Positions 1-11,570 of a DNA stretch of 33,160 nucleotides are shown piece by piece; the first letter of the stretch is position 1, and each line of letters starts with the position of its first letter. The position numbers were made by a program, and so were the translations under genes. The DNA lies in the NCBI GenBank assembly GCA_000320545.1, contig ADNK01000749.1, positions 1-33,160 of the forward strand. The letters run 5' to 3'. The stretch comes from Bigelowiella natans CCMP2755 (taxonomy: Eukaryota > Cercozoa > Chlorarachniophyceae). The notes beneath the pieces were generated by a model, which saw only the letters and a list, made by a program, of their open reading frames with translations, was not told the origin of the DNA and searched no databases.

Positions 1-193
1 TCTCTCTCTATCTACAACACATATAACATCATACACACACCCACATACACGCATGCACAGCACACATTTACCACGGTACTACTAACCTCTGCACAGGCCT
101 TCTGAAAACACCTGGTATACCTAAGAAATCGATATGATGGTTTATGCATCGGTAGTACTACGTACGGCGACGGGGAAGGTAGAAAAATCAGGC

Positions 194-226
<33 letters not shown>

Positions 227-3051
227 TATCAGAGTATCGTTATCACCCTACCCCTGACAAGCGTCACTAACGGCCTTGTTCAAGTCACTAAAGCATACAG
301 CACAAGAAAGTAAGTGCCTCTGTGTATGTGCGTGTACGTATTCCAAAGATTGGAAAACTGATAGAGATAATGTCATCATCATCATCATGATCATCATCAT
401 CATTTTATCAACGTTAAATAACGTTATGCAGTACCCGCAGCCAGAATCAATATATTCCTTCGTACAATTCAATGCCTCAGGAGTCTGGCAGTCGTTTGTA
501 TTGTGCCCTCCACCTAAATATCACCACCATCAGCAGCAGCAGCCAGCAGCAGCAGCAGCCGTGTATGAAGACAGTCAGCAAACCGTTTAACGATGCTTGA
601 TAGACTATTGCGTTGTAGTACCGCATTCACAGCAAGCTTCATTTGCAAATTTCCCGTACAACGCGTCCTTACACTCGCCCACGGAGCACCTAGATTGTAG
701 TCGCAACAACGATATAATCGATCGATGGACATAGACTAGCAGTTCAAAGCACCATATCTTCGTTCTCTCCTAATCACGTTGTCCATCTACTGACCCTCTT
801 CGTAGGTCTTGCTCGGTTACAAGGAGTTCTCCATCACGGCAAACACCCTGCCGAATAATCGAGAAAAGAGACGAGAAGAAGATGTAGTAGCACCAACATA
901 ATACACAAAATCATCCGTATTTTTATTATTATTATTATTAGCACTTTTTCGAAGCTATCCTCGGCGTGCGCGCGTGCAGCAGCATATAGAAACAGACGCA
1001 GTAATATGATTAATTCTATTACTTTGCGAATATATCACAACACTACTGCTAGCGCCATACCTTTTTGACATAACTGATGCACGTGTCCCCATCCGGGTCT
1101 TTCCATTTCAAGTAATCGGAGCAACCCGGTGTGACGAATCTAATCATGTACGCATGTTTGCAGCCACAGAAGTCATTCATTGCAAGCAAGTTAGTAATCT
1201 TATTTTAGTCAGACGCTGATCGAGTAAAGCATTTCGTGCACACTTTACCTTTGGCAGGACCGCACAGCCACTGCAAGAATCAAAGCTTCATCTTTATACT
1301 TACTGCGGAACTCTCTCGACTAAAGAGCGGTAATGTTGGGAAGGGATTTTGATAAACAGAATGATACGGATTATCATGAGTTACAAGATATATTTTGTTA
1401 TATTCAATCTTCGGGCTCCTACATGTTGACAGTGGAACCAGCTCTCCTGCGTCCCATTCTTGCCTATTCCTCTGGCGCACTGTAGTAGTTTTTACAGCAA
1501 TAGGTAGTTTAAATCACGTTCTGTCTTTCCGAATATGACGATGGCGCGAAGAGGAAAGAGGGTCATCGCCTATTACCGTATCCGAGCATGCGTCGTAGTG
1601 GGTACCCTGGCAATCAGTTGCAACCTGGCCATAAAGAAGCGTACAGCATCGGTCAATCATGCACGGTCGGTATAAGAGTAATAACAACGCCTTTTCGTAG
1701 AAAAATGCGCCACCTTTAGTAAACCCTCGATGTCGTGATCTGTGTAAAGATTACAAACCATTTCACTTTTGATGACCAACACAGATGATTGAAACAGGAG
1801 CTTACTTGTACACTTCTTCGGATCGGGAAAAGTGTGGCTGCAATACCTTTATTTAGAGACAGATTTTAACTTAAGCAACAGAGATAATGCATTGTGAAAT
1901 ACGCAAAATTTTCTTACTTTGCAGCACAGCTCCTTATATATCCCATGATATGTATGGCTCTTAAACCTGCAAAATTCATGGTCCGTATTCAGATATTGAT
2001 CATTCGAGTAGAATCTTATTCCTCGTTTCACCACCACCACCACCAACAACAACAACTACTACTACTACTACTACTATGATTACTGCCACTGCCACTGCTA
2101 CTATTAACGCTGCTTATGACATAGTACTTACTAGGGAGAATGCCATTGCCGAGAGCACATCTTGCCAAACAGCCAGCGCTGTCAAGGGGGCATTCCTGAT
2201 TATTTGTAGATAAGAAATACAAGGCTATTACCAAGGCAAAGGCTAGGAGGGGGATTGAAGAGAAAGGCTATATATTGACCCTCTGGCATCGCTCAAATGA
2301 TTGACAGACTCGATCTGCTTTGCACTTTTTCATTAACTGCCCGCACTGAGGAAGCAAAACGAAGCGTAAGTCGTTCGTTCGCATAAGATGGAGGATGCTT
2401 AATAGAGTTCGCCGCATGCCTTCTTACTCAAAGTCATATTTCGCTACAACTTAATGCGGAAGCGCCAAAGGAAAATTGCGTGTAATGATACCGATCTCTC
2501 CTCGCACTTCTCGCGTTCTGTTTGCCCAGCGAGGACCGGATCGAGTGCAGCTGTGAAGAGGAGAAGAGGGGCAACTTTGAGCATCATGAGGATGCGTTGT
2601 TCCCTGGATCACAGTAGAGAAAGATAGTCGGGGAGAGAGAGGGAGAAGGGTTCGCAAGCACAGTAGCTTTGGCGTTCGCCACGATTTGAGGATTGGCTGA
2701 GATTTGGTTGTTGATGATCCTGATCTGGAATCTCAATCAAGATATTCTCCGTATTAATTTCTTCTTAATTCTTTACATGAGAAGAAGTAGCACAATATTT
2801 TGTTAAATCGGATGTCATTAGTTCACGCTTCCATAGGTTATTTCCGGGTTTTTTCCCGATCTGGTCCTTCCTCCAAATTCCGGATGTTTAACATGCTCCC
2901 ACGGGAACACACGAAAACACCTTCGATTCCAGGGATGCGACAAGTCACTATCTATTGTTTCTTATATGAAACACCGACGATATTAGGACTGCGACAAGGA
3001 TAAAATCTCCTCTACGTCATCACCGACCGACCAGAATCGAGCATTCAGGAA
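1..3051. other. No recognisable gene; repeat-dotted intergenic DNA
   Basis: I find no exon chain here. Open frames are short and low in complexity. The stretch holds triplet repeats: CAT/ATC at about 194-227 and 372-393, CAG at about 531-560, ATT at about 918-940, and a CAC-CAA-CTA compound tract at about 2030-2077. The last few hundred bases presumably carry the promoter and 5' leader of the gene starting at 3052. Confidence 0.6.
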
Positions 3052-3950
3052 ATGGCTGCACAACCCTCGGAACAGAACGTCGAGGTAGTCGTAGGTTAGA
3101 GGCGGCGACCAGAAAAAGATGCATGCAGTTCGTTTATACTGTTTGCCCTCTCGTCACAGGTCCAAATCAAAGAGCACGAGAAAAAGGTTGCAGCCTATGT
3201 CCGAAACGAGCTTTTGAACGGTGAGACGAATTGTGTTCGGAATCATTCAAGGCCCTAAGATGAGTGTATGATGCTGAATTAAATTTAGCAGAAGGACTAG
3301 AAGACCCACGTAATAAGGTTATAGCAGGAATATGGGAGGAGAAATTAAATAGCTTAAATCGTGAATACCTCGAATGCGTAAACGCGAGGGTTCAACCAAA
3401 AGACAATTCCTCGTCGGCTCCTTCCACAGAGCAGCAGCAGCAACAACAACAGCAGCAGCAGCAGACGGAGGGGCAAAATGAGACAAAAATAATAGCACCG
3501 AAAACAATAGATTCGAAGAGTAGCGACCAAACACAAATTGCCAGCCGGAATGACTCAGTCGAAGATGTAGATGCACGCGCACAAGGATATGGCATGTTGA
3601 GTTCCCAATTTCCTGATAGTGACGACGACAGTAACAACGATGACGAAGATGCATACCCTGACACTGGATATGCACAATTGCAAGGAAATATGGATGGCGA
3701 AAACGGAGATGAAGGAGCCGAATTAGAGGGAAATCAAGCTGGAACATTGGAAACAAAAGAAACCAATAATAATGATGCTGCTGATGCCACTGCACAGATA
3801 TTCAGCAATGATAAAGCCAGTAAGATCCAGAGCATAATGGGTGAGCTCGATCTTCCAGCACCTGAATGGGCAAAGAATGTTCCTGAGGATGTTTGGATGA
3901 AAACATTGCTATCTGGAGCACAGATTGATCAACAAAAAGAATGCAAGTGA
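3052..3950 (+). CDS. Acidic Gln-rich protein, N-terminus like TFIIA large subunit (tentative)
   Basis: Three exons: 3052-3084, 3160-3220 and 3289-3950, with GT-AG introns of 75 and 68 bases and continuous frame, giving 251 residues. The Met codon at 3264 lies in intron 2 and is not the start. Residues about 20-50 are helical and contain a GLEDP...GIWEEKL segment. Its Gly-to-Leu spacing, with the Ile-Trp and Lys-Leu pairs, matches the N-terminal helical domain of the TFIIA large subunit (yeast TOA1). An 11-Gln run, a Ser/Thr linker and a strongly acidic Asp/Asn stretch follow, as in TFIIA alpha/beta. The C-terminal beta-barrel half of TFIIA is not visible before the stop, so this could be an alpha-only form, an unfinished model, or an unrelated acidic protein. 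I am fairly sure of the gene and unsure of the function. It converges on the phosphofructokinase gene. Confidence 0.6.
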
Positions 3951-5112
3951 AATTATTGCAATGCGGGAAATCTGTGAAAGATGCACTTGCAAAATGAACT
4001 TGAAGTTACCAAAAACTATATTATATTGTTTAAGCAACAACAGTGACCAGATAAATGTATTTACGTATGAGTTCGATGTGGCTGTATGGTACTTGTCCGC
4101 GTTTGTGAATCGATGCAAAACACCGCCTCTGCTGAACGGAAGCTCAATTTCAATCAATGTTTTTCACAGCTATTATGGCTCAATGTATGTCATTGAAACC
4201 CAAAATATAGGAGCATCCAAACAGACCAGTAGAGTTGCAAACGTCAGAACACAGTACGAACAATCTAGACAATTGTCTTATCGCTGCACTGGCGGCACAC
4301 TAGTCTAGTCTACTAATGGCTCATTGACGTACAACGCAGCCAGTATGTGTTGAGTCATTGCCGTTTAGTCAGCAGTTGTCTGATAGCGTATCTGTGGGCG
4401 CGTTCGGCTGTTGTTTAGCGAAACAGCAGATGTACCCGGCAATCATACACTATTTTTCATTGGATCCAATGAAAAATCATTGGAATCATAGCACTGTGCT
4501 TGTTCTGGCAGTGCTGCATATGTCGTCCGTAGCATTACAGCAAATACAATACACATGCATAATATACACGTACATATGCAATAATCAATGAATGCATGAA
4601 GGCGTATGTTAATGCTCGAGACAAGGTGATAATGTTGATAGTTTATACTTTTTTACTTCTTGGGCACACAAATTGCTCCATACATAATACACATGACAAA
4701 ACGCATGGCTAATATGGTGCACTCGCATTGTGACGTTGTGTTCTGTTGTATACTGTGAAAATAGCGAATAAGACTCTGAGAGGCACTTGATATACTCTAC
4801 TGATAGTTTCTATTGTGCGGACGGCGGTATCAAGCCTTCACCGCTTATAGCTGTATAAATATCTATTTTGTGTACGCTTTATCTTTCTTTCCATATTGGA
4901 CTAGTATCATCGTCCCTCTATACCATTTTTTGGATATAATTTTCATGCCATACCTTTTCTTAATATTTTTTTATTTTCGCTACCCAGTATCGATCTATTA
5001 TTATCTGTTCTACTTCCCGTGGCTCCATGCAAAATAAATACCCCGCATTATGTTTCGAATTATCTCCGCTGCGACTTCGTCTGCAATGAAGACAACCTCT
5101 AAGTAGCAGAAG
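3951..5112. other. 3' flank between two convergent genes
   Basis: This 1.16 kb separates the stop codons of two convergent genes. It is AT-rich and lacks the heavy microsatellites seen elsewhere. It should contain both 3' untranslated regions. An open frame at 3925-4308 overlaps the end of the upstream gene but has no protein-like character. I see no further coding exon here. Confidence 0.5.
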
Positions 5113-7041
5113 CTATTGAGCTGCCTCACCAGTAGATGTGGCAGTCTTACTTGCAACATGCTCCTCTTCTTTGCCTTTCTTTGGAGATGAAGGCTCAGCA
5201 GCGTCGACGCTGCCGCTACTGCCCTCCGCATCATCAAGATCCGCCTTAAAGCTTGCTGGCTGTTGAGTTGAAGTGATTAGGCGGTACCACATCTGACCGT
5301 TGGGATCGACCTTTCTCGGCCCCGCCTTGATAACTTCCAATATGGGAATGTACACGTAATTTGTACTGACCATACCGGCGCTAAAGCCGGTAAATCCGGC
5401 CATGGCGCCATGGACAGCCTGCTGAGCCAGGACAGCGCAATACACCCTGTCGCCGGCGTTGGCAGGAATGGAACGAATCATGTAGGTCGGGTCAATGTTC
5501 ACCAGACGGTGGTCCATATTGCGTTCCGAGAGGCAAGCTTTGATCTTGGCCCTAAGGTGCTGGCCGATGTCGCCACTGATGGGTTGTGTAGCCCCACCCT
5601 TTGCCAACTGCTCCCCACCCATAGCCTTCTGCTGGAGCTCTTTCAGCGCAACCTCGGCCATGCCCTCCGCGGCCACGATCACGGCGTGCTGCTTCTTTTG
5701 AAGTACCTTGAGGAGATGCTCCAGAAATTTTTCTTCGCTGAATTCAATTTCAGGGATTAGCGCAATGTCGACGTCGTTCGAAGCGAGCGATGCCATAAGG
5801 GTGATTGCACCGCTGTGTCGTCCCATCAGCCTCACGATGCCAATGCCGTTGATCGACGCCTTCGCTTCCACTTTAGCGCTCTCTATAGCGCGCTGCGCCT
5901 CTTCAATGGAGGTTTCGAAGCCGAAAGACCGATCAATGATGTTGATGTCGTTGTCGATTGTCTTGGGTATGGCTACCACGCTCATCTTGAGGCCTTCATC
6001 CCTAGCACTCTCATAAATGGCATTGGCTGCTGCATGCGTCCCGTCACCGCCAACTATGAAGAGCATGTTAATCCCTAATGCCTTTGCAGTGGCCAAGATC
6101 CCATCACGATCGTAGTAGCCTCTTCCTGTGCCAAGGATGGTGCCTCCCATCTGGTGGATTCCAGCCACTGTTTTGGGATTAAGCTCCATGCAGAAGTCGT
6201 TCTTGTGCTTCTCGAGGGAAGGGGAGAGATCCGCCCTCAAGCCTCGCAGTCCATAACGGAAACCGGTAATGTCACGTACTCCATAGTTCTCCCACAGCGA
6301 GTTGGTGACTTCTCTCACCACTGAGTTCAGCCCAGGGCATAGCCCACCGCACGTCACAATCCCTGCTTTTACCTCCTCTGGCTTGAAGAATATCTTCTCG
6401 CGGGGGCCGGCTCTGAGGAAGGTCCGCGCATCGTCCTCGCATAATTCGCCCTTGCAGAAGGCAACGTCTACAAGAACTTTTTCATCGCGTTCCATAATAT
6501 CAGCTTCGAATCCTGGCCGTGCAACTAGCGGGGAGTCGACACCGTTAATGTGCTTCAAGTAATCGGTGAGGTGAGCAACCTCTTCTTCATCTGCCACAGG
6601 ATGGTAGCCCAGCGGTTTGCTTCCGTAACACTTTGTATCTAGCTCTCTCCTTCTCCTCCACTTCCGTGTCCCCGTAAATCCAATACCTGGGGACTTCGCA
6701 GCAGATGCCGTTGTTCTACGCGTTGACAAGAAGGGAGGTGATGAGAATGTTGGACTTCTCACCGAGGATAGTCTCCCTGCAGATGTTCTCTTAATGGAGC
6801 TATACTTGTATCCACTAGATTTTAAGCTGCTGAACCTTCCCAATTTGCTGCATGGCACGCAATGATTAGCTGACAGAAGTAAAATCGCGGCGAGGAGAGA
6901 GCACACTAAGATCATATTTGTCCTGCAGTTTTTCATCTGTATAGCCGCGGTATGATGCCGATGGTCGTGCAGACGATCCTGATCTTCTGGTCCGGGGGAT
7001 AGCGGGTAAAACACATCGCCTCGTCGCCTCGACATCAACAT
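5113..7041 (-). CDS. PFK: ATP-dependent 6-phosphofructokinase, plant type, probably plastid-targeted
   Basis: Phosphorylates fructose 6-phosphate to fructose 1,6-bisphosphate in glycolysis. Single exon of 642 codons. Core motifs: CGGLCPGLN (231-239), TGRG (305-308), GGDGT (331-335), PKTIDND with the catalytic aspartates (359-365), MGRHSG (406-411) and DPTYMIRSIP (517-526). The last, and the HGAMAGFTGF segment (544-553), are typical of plant PFKs (group III). Gly334 follows the GGD and Lys360 precedes TIDND; Gly at the first site marks ATP rather than pyrophosphate use, and the Gly/Lys pair is the plant ATP-PFK signature. Residues 1-140 are an extension: from Met36 (codon at 6934-6936) there is a hydrophobic signal peptide ending near SANHC, then a basic Ser/Arg-rich transit-like stretch. 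Met36 is therefore the likelier start, giving 607 residues. The C-terminus has a low-complexity Ser/Glu/Lys tail. Intronless, unlike its neighbours. Cytosolic location is less likely given the leader. Confidence 0.95.
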   Translation of the reverse strand: MLMSRRRGDVFYPLSPGPEDQDRLHDHRHHTAAIQMKNCRTNMILVCSLLAAILLLSANHCVPCSKLGRFSSLKSSGYKYSSIKRTSAGRLSSVRSPTFSSPPFLSTRRTTASAAKSPGIGFTGTRKWRRRRELDTKCYGSKPLGYHPVADEEEVAHLTDYLKHINGVDSPLVARPGFEADIMERDEKVLVDVAFCKGELCEDDARTFLRAGPREKIFFKPEEVKAGIVTCGGLCPGLNSVVREVTNSLWENYGVRDITGFRYGLRGLRADLSPSLEKHKNDFCMELNPKTVAGIHQMGGTILGTGRGYYDRDGILATAKALGINMLFIVGGDGTHAAANAIYESARDEGLKMSVVAIPKTIDNDINIIDRSFGFETSIEEAQRAIESAKVEAKASINGIGIVRLMGRHSGAITLMASLASNDVDIALIPEIEFSEEKFLEHLLKVLQKKQHAVIVAAEGMAEVALKELQQKAMGGEQLAKGGATQPISGDIGQHLRAKIKACLSERNMDHRLVNIDPTYMIRSIPANAGDRVYCAVLAQQAVHGAMAGFTGFSAGMVSTNYVYIPILEVIKAGPRKVDPNGQMWYRLITSTQQPASFKADLDDAEGSSGSVDAAEPSSPKKGKEEEHVASKTATSTGEAAQ

Positions 7042-7926
7042 CCGGAAATTAGAGATGCGGGGTGGCGGTGTGGGGGTTCAGGCCCACTCTTAATAATGTG
7101 CGAAAGCGCCCAGTTGCAGGATCAATTACAGGATATTTCAGTACTGCGACATCAAAATGTCCATTGTAGTGTCAGAATCCCACATGAACAATGGACACGT
7201 TGTGGTGGTGGTGAGTGCTCCAGGAAAAAAAAAATCCAAAAAACGCATTGGATTTGACGAACAGCAGGATATTTTGGGGATGCGTCAGCCAGTTTTTGTT
7301 GTCGCAAGGACCAAAATCAACCTGCGAAGGACCTGGACTCTTGGGAGGCGATGGGACGGAGTGTGTGATGATTATCCCCAGAGGCGCTTTATGGGAATTA
7401 TTCTGGCTGGTGACCTTGCAAACCCGATTCTCTGTGAATTGTGCATCTACCTCCTACTCATCCTCTGCTGTTCTAGCGTCGTTTCGACATGGTTGTAGTA
7501 TTTTCTTAAGAATCTTGCGCCGACCTGCATTGGCAGAATCAGAATGCTCACGGTTCTACTTTAGATTACTCGGATATCACTATTCGCTCCATGGCAACTC
7601 GGGATGCTTCAGCATTATTTATGTGCGTGAATGGAGTGTGTAGCCCTCCGAGGGGTGGTTGATTTGCATTAGGTTATAATTCAACGTTTCTCGTTTCGTG
7701 TAGGCTAGAGAAAGCAAACGCGGAGGTGCTGCGGAAGATATCCTATGAGCCTGCATCGAGTAGAAGGGTATTATTAGCATGTTATAGTTGCTAATATGAT
7801 ATACTGAAAAAAATAGGGCGGCATGCGGTGGGGTTGCGTGCACGGGGGTGAGGGAGCACACGGACAGAATTGTCAATCAAGTAGGGGCCAAAGAAGAGGC
7901 GAAGGATGAGCTATCTAACGATAAAC
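7042..7926. other. Upstream flank of PFK; no supported gene
   Basis: The promoter and 5' leader of the minus-strand PFK gene must lie in the first part. Plus-strand open frames at 7157-7498 and 7215-7643 overlap in different frames and look non-coding, although a good donor-like GTGAGT follows the short frame from 7157. A minus-strand acceptor-like site near 7710 precedes a short frame that soon stops, and could be the terminal exon of the cluster to the right. None of this is firm. Confidence 0.35.
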
Positions 7927-8711
7927 CTGTCCTTTCACGACACACAGATGCGTCAAAAATGGCTGGATGAAGACCTCCAAGAGGCCACAGCAACGGGGAA
8001 AAAAATGTAGTTAACACGCAATTAAGAAGAAAGAACAGTATCCTGAGATTCAACACACCTGTAGCTGTCTATACCATGCAGCTGTTACTCGATTTAATAT
8101 ATGTTATTCGAAATTACCATCAGGCTTGCTGTCATCTTGCTTAATGGAAGCATATCAGGGGAAATAAGCTTGCAGGTGTTGCTAATGCTACCGCATATAT
8201 ATTCTTCCCATAAACTATTCTTATGCTCTCGGATAATAGCCTTGATGTTTGTTAGGCAATCGATCGCAATCGATCTACGGGTTATATTGGTAGCAGCCTC
8301 TACATTAATTGAATCATACTTCATGTGACCTGCAGGAGAGGCCATATCCAACAGGTATATATGCTATTTATGCAGGCTACTGGATTGACAGAAACGTGCA
8401 GCGAAGGGGCTTCATGGTGCGTGCTATGCTGCGTTGTTGTTGTTGTTGTTGTTCATGATGATGATGATTTCGATGTCAATGTAGTGGGAGATGAGAATAG
8501 TTGAGGTTTGCTGTGTACGTTGCCATGACCGTGGAGTAGCAGTATATATAGATGTCAATTCCTTTGCATTTGCCTTTCCCTGCCTTTCCCTCCCCTTACA
8601 TCTTAAACATCATGGTGCTCAAATGCAATGGCTGACGTATCCTTTAGACCGCATGCGTCCGCGAGTTTTGCTCCTATTGCTTCGAGGTAGGAGGTTGTAG
8701 AAGTGCGTTGG
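7927..8711 (-). CDS. Candidate exon cluster of an unrecognised minus-strand gene
   Basis: Three open segments have protein-like composition and GT-AG edges on the minus strand: 8711-8609, 8329-8118 and 7974-7927. The first reads TSYLEAIGAKLADACGLKD and onward. The second, about 70 residues, is alpha-helical in character (for example AIDCLTNIKAIIREHKNSLW) and ends at a good GTAATT donor. The third (VFIQPFLTHLCVVKGQ) joins the second in phase. The join from the first to the second is out of phase unless the second starts at a later AG (after 8319), which fits. I recognise no family. A TTG/GTT repeat at about 8431-8453 lies between the first two. Start and end of the gene are not defined, so treat this as exon evidence only. 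Confidence 0.35.
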
Positions 8712-8818
8712 CTTGTGAACGTATGCGTGGTTCTCAAAACGAATATTACATGCAGTGATAGTAGAATCATAGTAATTGCATCAGTTATTGCGGATGATGA
8801 GTAGTAATACTTCCTCAT

Positions 8819-9541
8819 CTTGTGGCCATGGTAAGAAATTGAACCTTCACTTGTTGGATATAACTTGCTCCCCGCGGAACATTGCGAGGTTTGATTGGAT
8901 CATTTCTTGAACCAAACACAGTCACATACGCACAGACAAACGCCGTCAGAGAAAGAGAGAAGGGGGGGGAGAGGACGAGGAGGTAGAGAGAATGCTGCAG
9001 ACTACAAAGGCACTAACACAAAACACCCCCGCGTGCGTGCGCGCTACATGAGTCGTCGATGAACCATTTGTTATCAGCAGCATCCATGACACATCACTCA
9101 TATCTGTTAGCATTCGTCTAGCTCAGAAGCTGGGGTTTGTGCACAGGCCCGAGATCTACGACGTAGATCCAGTAATGGCAGTTATAATTATGATTGATGA
9201 TGATGATGATGATGATGATCATGCTCATGCTCGAGGTTTGATAGCAGTTTTGACTTCTCTCCTTCATCACACCCCCACCGTCGTCACTGACCTAGATACT
9301 GTTTGAATATATTGACATTATCGTTATAATCATTTTCTTCTTCTTTTTCTTCTTCTTCTTCTTCCTCTATTGTTAGTTGACGGGAGAGGATGTCCAGATA
9401 TTCACTCTTGCACGGTATTATTATCCTAGCAACTACCTACTCTAAACTTAAGCAACAATCAATCAATCAATCATTCAATCAATAACTACAACAACAACAA
9501 CAACACCAACTTATGTGATATCGTCGGAGATACAGAATATG

Positions 9542-9610
<69 letters not shown>

Positions 9611-10725
9611 TGCGCGCTTTTGTTTATTGAACATACAGGAGTAATTATTTGCGTCGTCTTATCCGGCCTGCACTTTGTAACGCCGCATTAACAAGAAGCA
9701 ACACCAGCAGGAGTAGGGGGGGAAGGCCGAACCTTTTTTGGGCCGACCTATACCACTTCCTCGACTCTAGAATTCCAAGGTTGTCGCTTCCACTGTAAAC
9801 AACTGATGCTTATGGACTTACATGCATATCATCAGGTTCTGCTATCCTATGCGTGATGCTCTGACAGGTCACACGCAGATCTGTCGCTCTCCAGGTTTCG
9901 GCAAGATCACAAATTTCATACGCAGCCCCCAGGCCGGCTGTACCAGGGGCAGTGATGCCGCTGCGATTACATAGATGGATGTTCCAGCACAGGGAGTCCG
10001 CGCATAATAATGACGGGCAAAATGTGTATGTTCTGGCATGTGCAAATCAAATGAAGTCAAAACATTATATAAACTTCCTATAGATCACTACGCAGCGGGT
10101 CATTCACTTCATGCATTTGCGTACGTACCTCAAACGCTGCACATTATGAGCTACCGACGTAAGCATTTAGAAATAGGGTATACATAGCGTTCTGCAGCGG
10201 CAAAGCACCCATATGATACGTAAATATGTACTCGATGAAGACGAAGTGCATATTCATATCTAAACATCTACAAATGTAAGAGTGTAAAGGAGCGGCGAGG
10301 CTACGTGCCGCGAACCGGAGGCCGGCGACTCCACAGCTTAATAAATGCGCGTGTGATTGAGAGTTACGATGGACATGATGTCGCGATTCGCTATCGTTCT
10401 TTACTTCAAGAGTTATAGAATTCTTCATGATCAGCGCAATAACCTATGTAACTTGGTTGTGCAGCGGAATGCATATCTAGATATTATCCAAGTCATCACA
10501 AGAAAAATTTCTCCGGTTCATCAACATTTATGAGCTCCGATACGCTTAGAATCCCCGTTGTGTCCCACGAAGCCTGATATTATAAAAAGTAAGTTGAAGC
10601 AAGCACAAAGCAGCACTTATAATTCGGGGGAACGTGCCATGGACTTGCTCGCAAAATGCCTCTCAATAGAGCATGAGAAGTCAATGCATCATCCAACCCG
10701 CTATCACCCATTGCTAGATTTGTAC
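8819..10725. other. Repeat-rich DNA without a supported gene
   Basis: Holds an ATG triplet repeat (about 9190-9219), a CTT tract (9328-9366), an AATC tetranucleotide repeat (9460-9482), an AAC tract (9487-9506) and a long TA/TG compound repeat (9544-9608). If the exon groups on either side belong to one gene, this is a large intron. A plus-strand frame at 10558-10761 looks moderately protein-like but overlaps a better minus-strand exon candidate. Confidence 0.4.
9544..9608. repeat. Compound (TA)n(TG)n microsatellite
   Basis: About 15 TA units pass directly into about 16 TG units. Such tracts are slippage-prone. This one lies in the gene-poor stretch. Confidence 0.95.
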
Positions 10726-11246
10726 CGAGAATCGTTTTCGAGCCTTCGATACGCTCCGTAAAGGCAGTCCAATGCAAGTTCCTGATTTAAATTATTATTC
10801 CAAAATACATAGCAGCGGAGATGTCGGTGGGGCAGATAGGTGAAAGCATGCAGAAGCAAACACTCACGATAGAAGTGCCATTTTGTAGATTTCAAGAGCG
10901 TGATAGTGTAATCAAGAAATACCTGGGAAATTCAGTGGCCTGAGAGCTAGGATATCCGTAGATGGCGGAAGCACATTACCCAACAACCGAGTAAATGGTG
11001 TGAAAGCAGAGTGCTCAAGATCTGTCATATAGATATGAACCGAACGATGCAACGATGATACCATTATATAAATCGGAATTAATGTAATATAATACGTGTG
11101 CACGTGCTCGCATGTGTGGGTGTGTGTGTGTGTGCGTGTGTGTGTGTGTGCACGTTACATAAATGCTGCCAACACCATGATGTGATATACCTCCGGTGAG
11201 TCGTCTATAATGGCGGTCAGCTTTTAGGATCATCACGTCGAAGTGT
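10726..11246 (-). CDS. Second candidate minus-strand exon cluster, unrecognised
   Basis: Four short segments with GT-AG edges: 11246-11191, 11021-10980, 10922-10868 and 10781-10726. In the best frames they read as helical sequence, for example HFDVMILKADRHYRRLTG, ILSTLLSHHLLGCW, VFLDYTITLLKSTKWHFY and ELALDCLYGAYRRLENDSR. The second and third join in phase. The first-to-second and third-to-fourth joins do not with these frames, so either one frame choice is wrong or small exons are missing. It may belong to the same gene as the cluster at 7927-8711. I recognise no family. The adjacent TG repeat (11113-11150) would be intronic. Confidence 0.25.
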
Positions 11247-11438
11247 CTATTATTGCGCAAAAACCACAAATAACAACAACAACAAATCTAAGCATGAAGT
11301 TGACGGGTTGATAACGATGATGGGAAAAGAAGGGAGTCCCCAACGATGATCTTGGATGTTTCATTTGTACAGCGGCATGATTTGACCAGGCATGCACATG
11401 ATGCAAGTATGATAGTAGAGTAAGCCTAGATTATGCTC

Positions 11439-11440
<2 letters not shown>

Positions 11441-11471
<31 letters not shown>
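11441..11471. repeat. (GTA)n trinucleotide repeat
   Basis: About ten GTA/TAG units just beyond the 3' end of the 18-exon minus-strand gene. Confidence 0.9.
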
Positions 11472-11570
11472 CACGGATCGCAAAACTAAACAAAAAACGA
11501 TAATAGCTCTCCGCATCCTTTCCTTCCTCCTTCTAAATACGATCGATCTCAACGTCATCATTTATCGTAA

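Noticed and set aside
3319-3795. Minus-strand frames opposite the acidic Gln-rich protein
   Set aside because: They are antisense shadows of the exon; the Leu and Cys runs are the complement of the CAG/CAA repeat.
3264-3950. Long plus-strand frame starting at Met 3264 as a complete protein
   Set aside because: The Met and next few codons lie in an intron; a TTTAG acceptor at 3284-3288 joins in phase with two upstream exons starting at 3052.
3925-4308. 127-codon plus-strand frame after the acidic protein
   Set aside because: Overlaps the end of a supported exon, has no family resemblance and no splice support; more likely 3' untranslated region.
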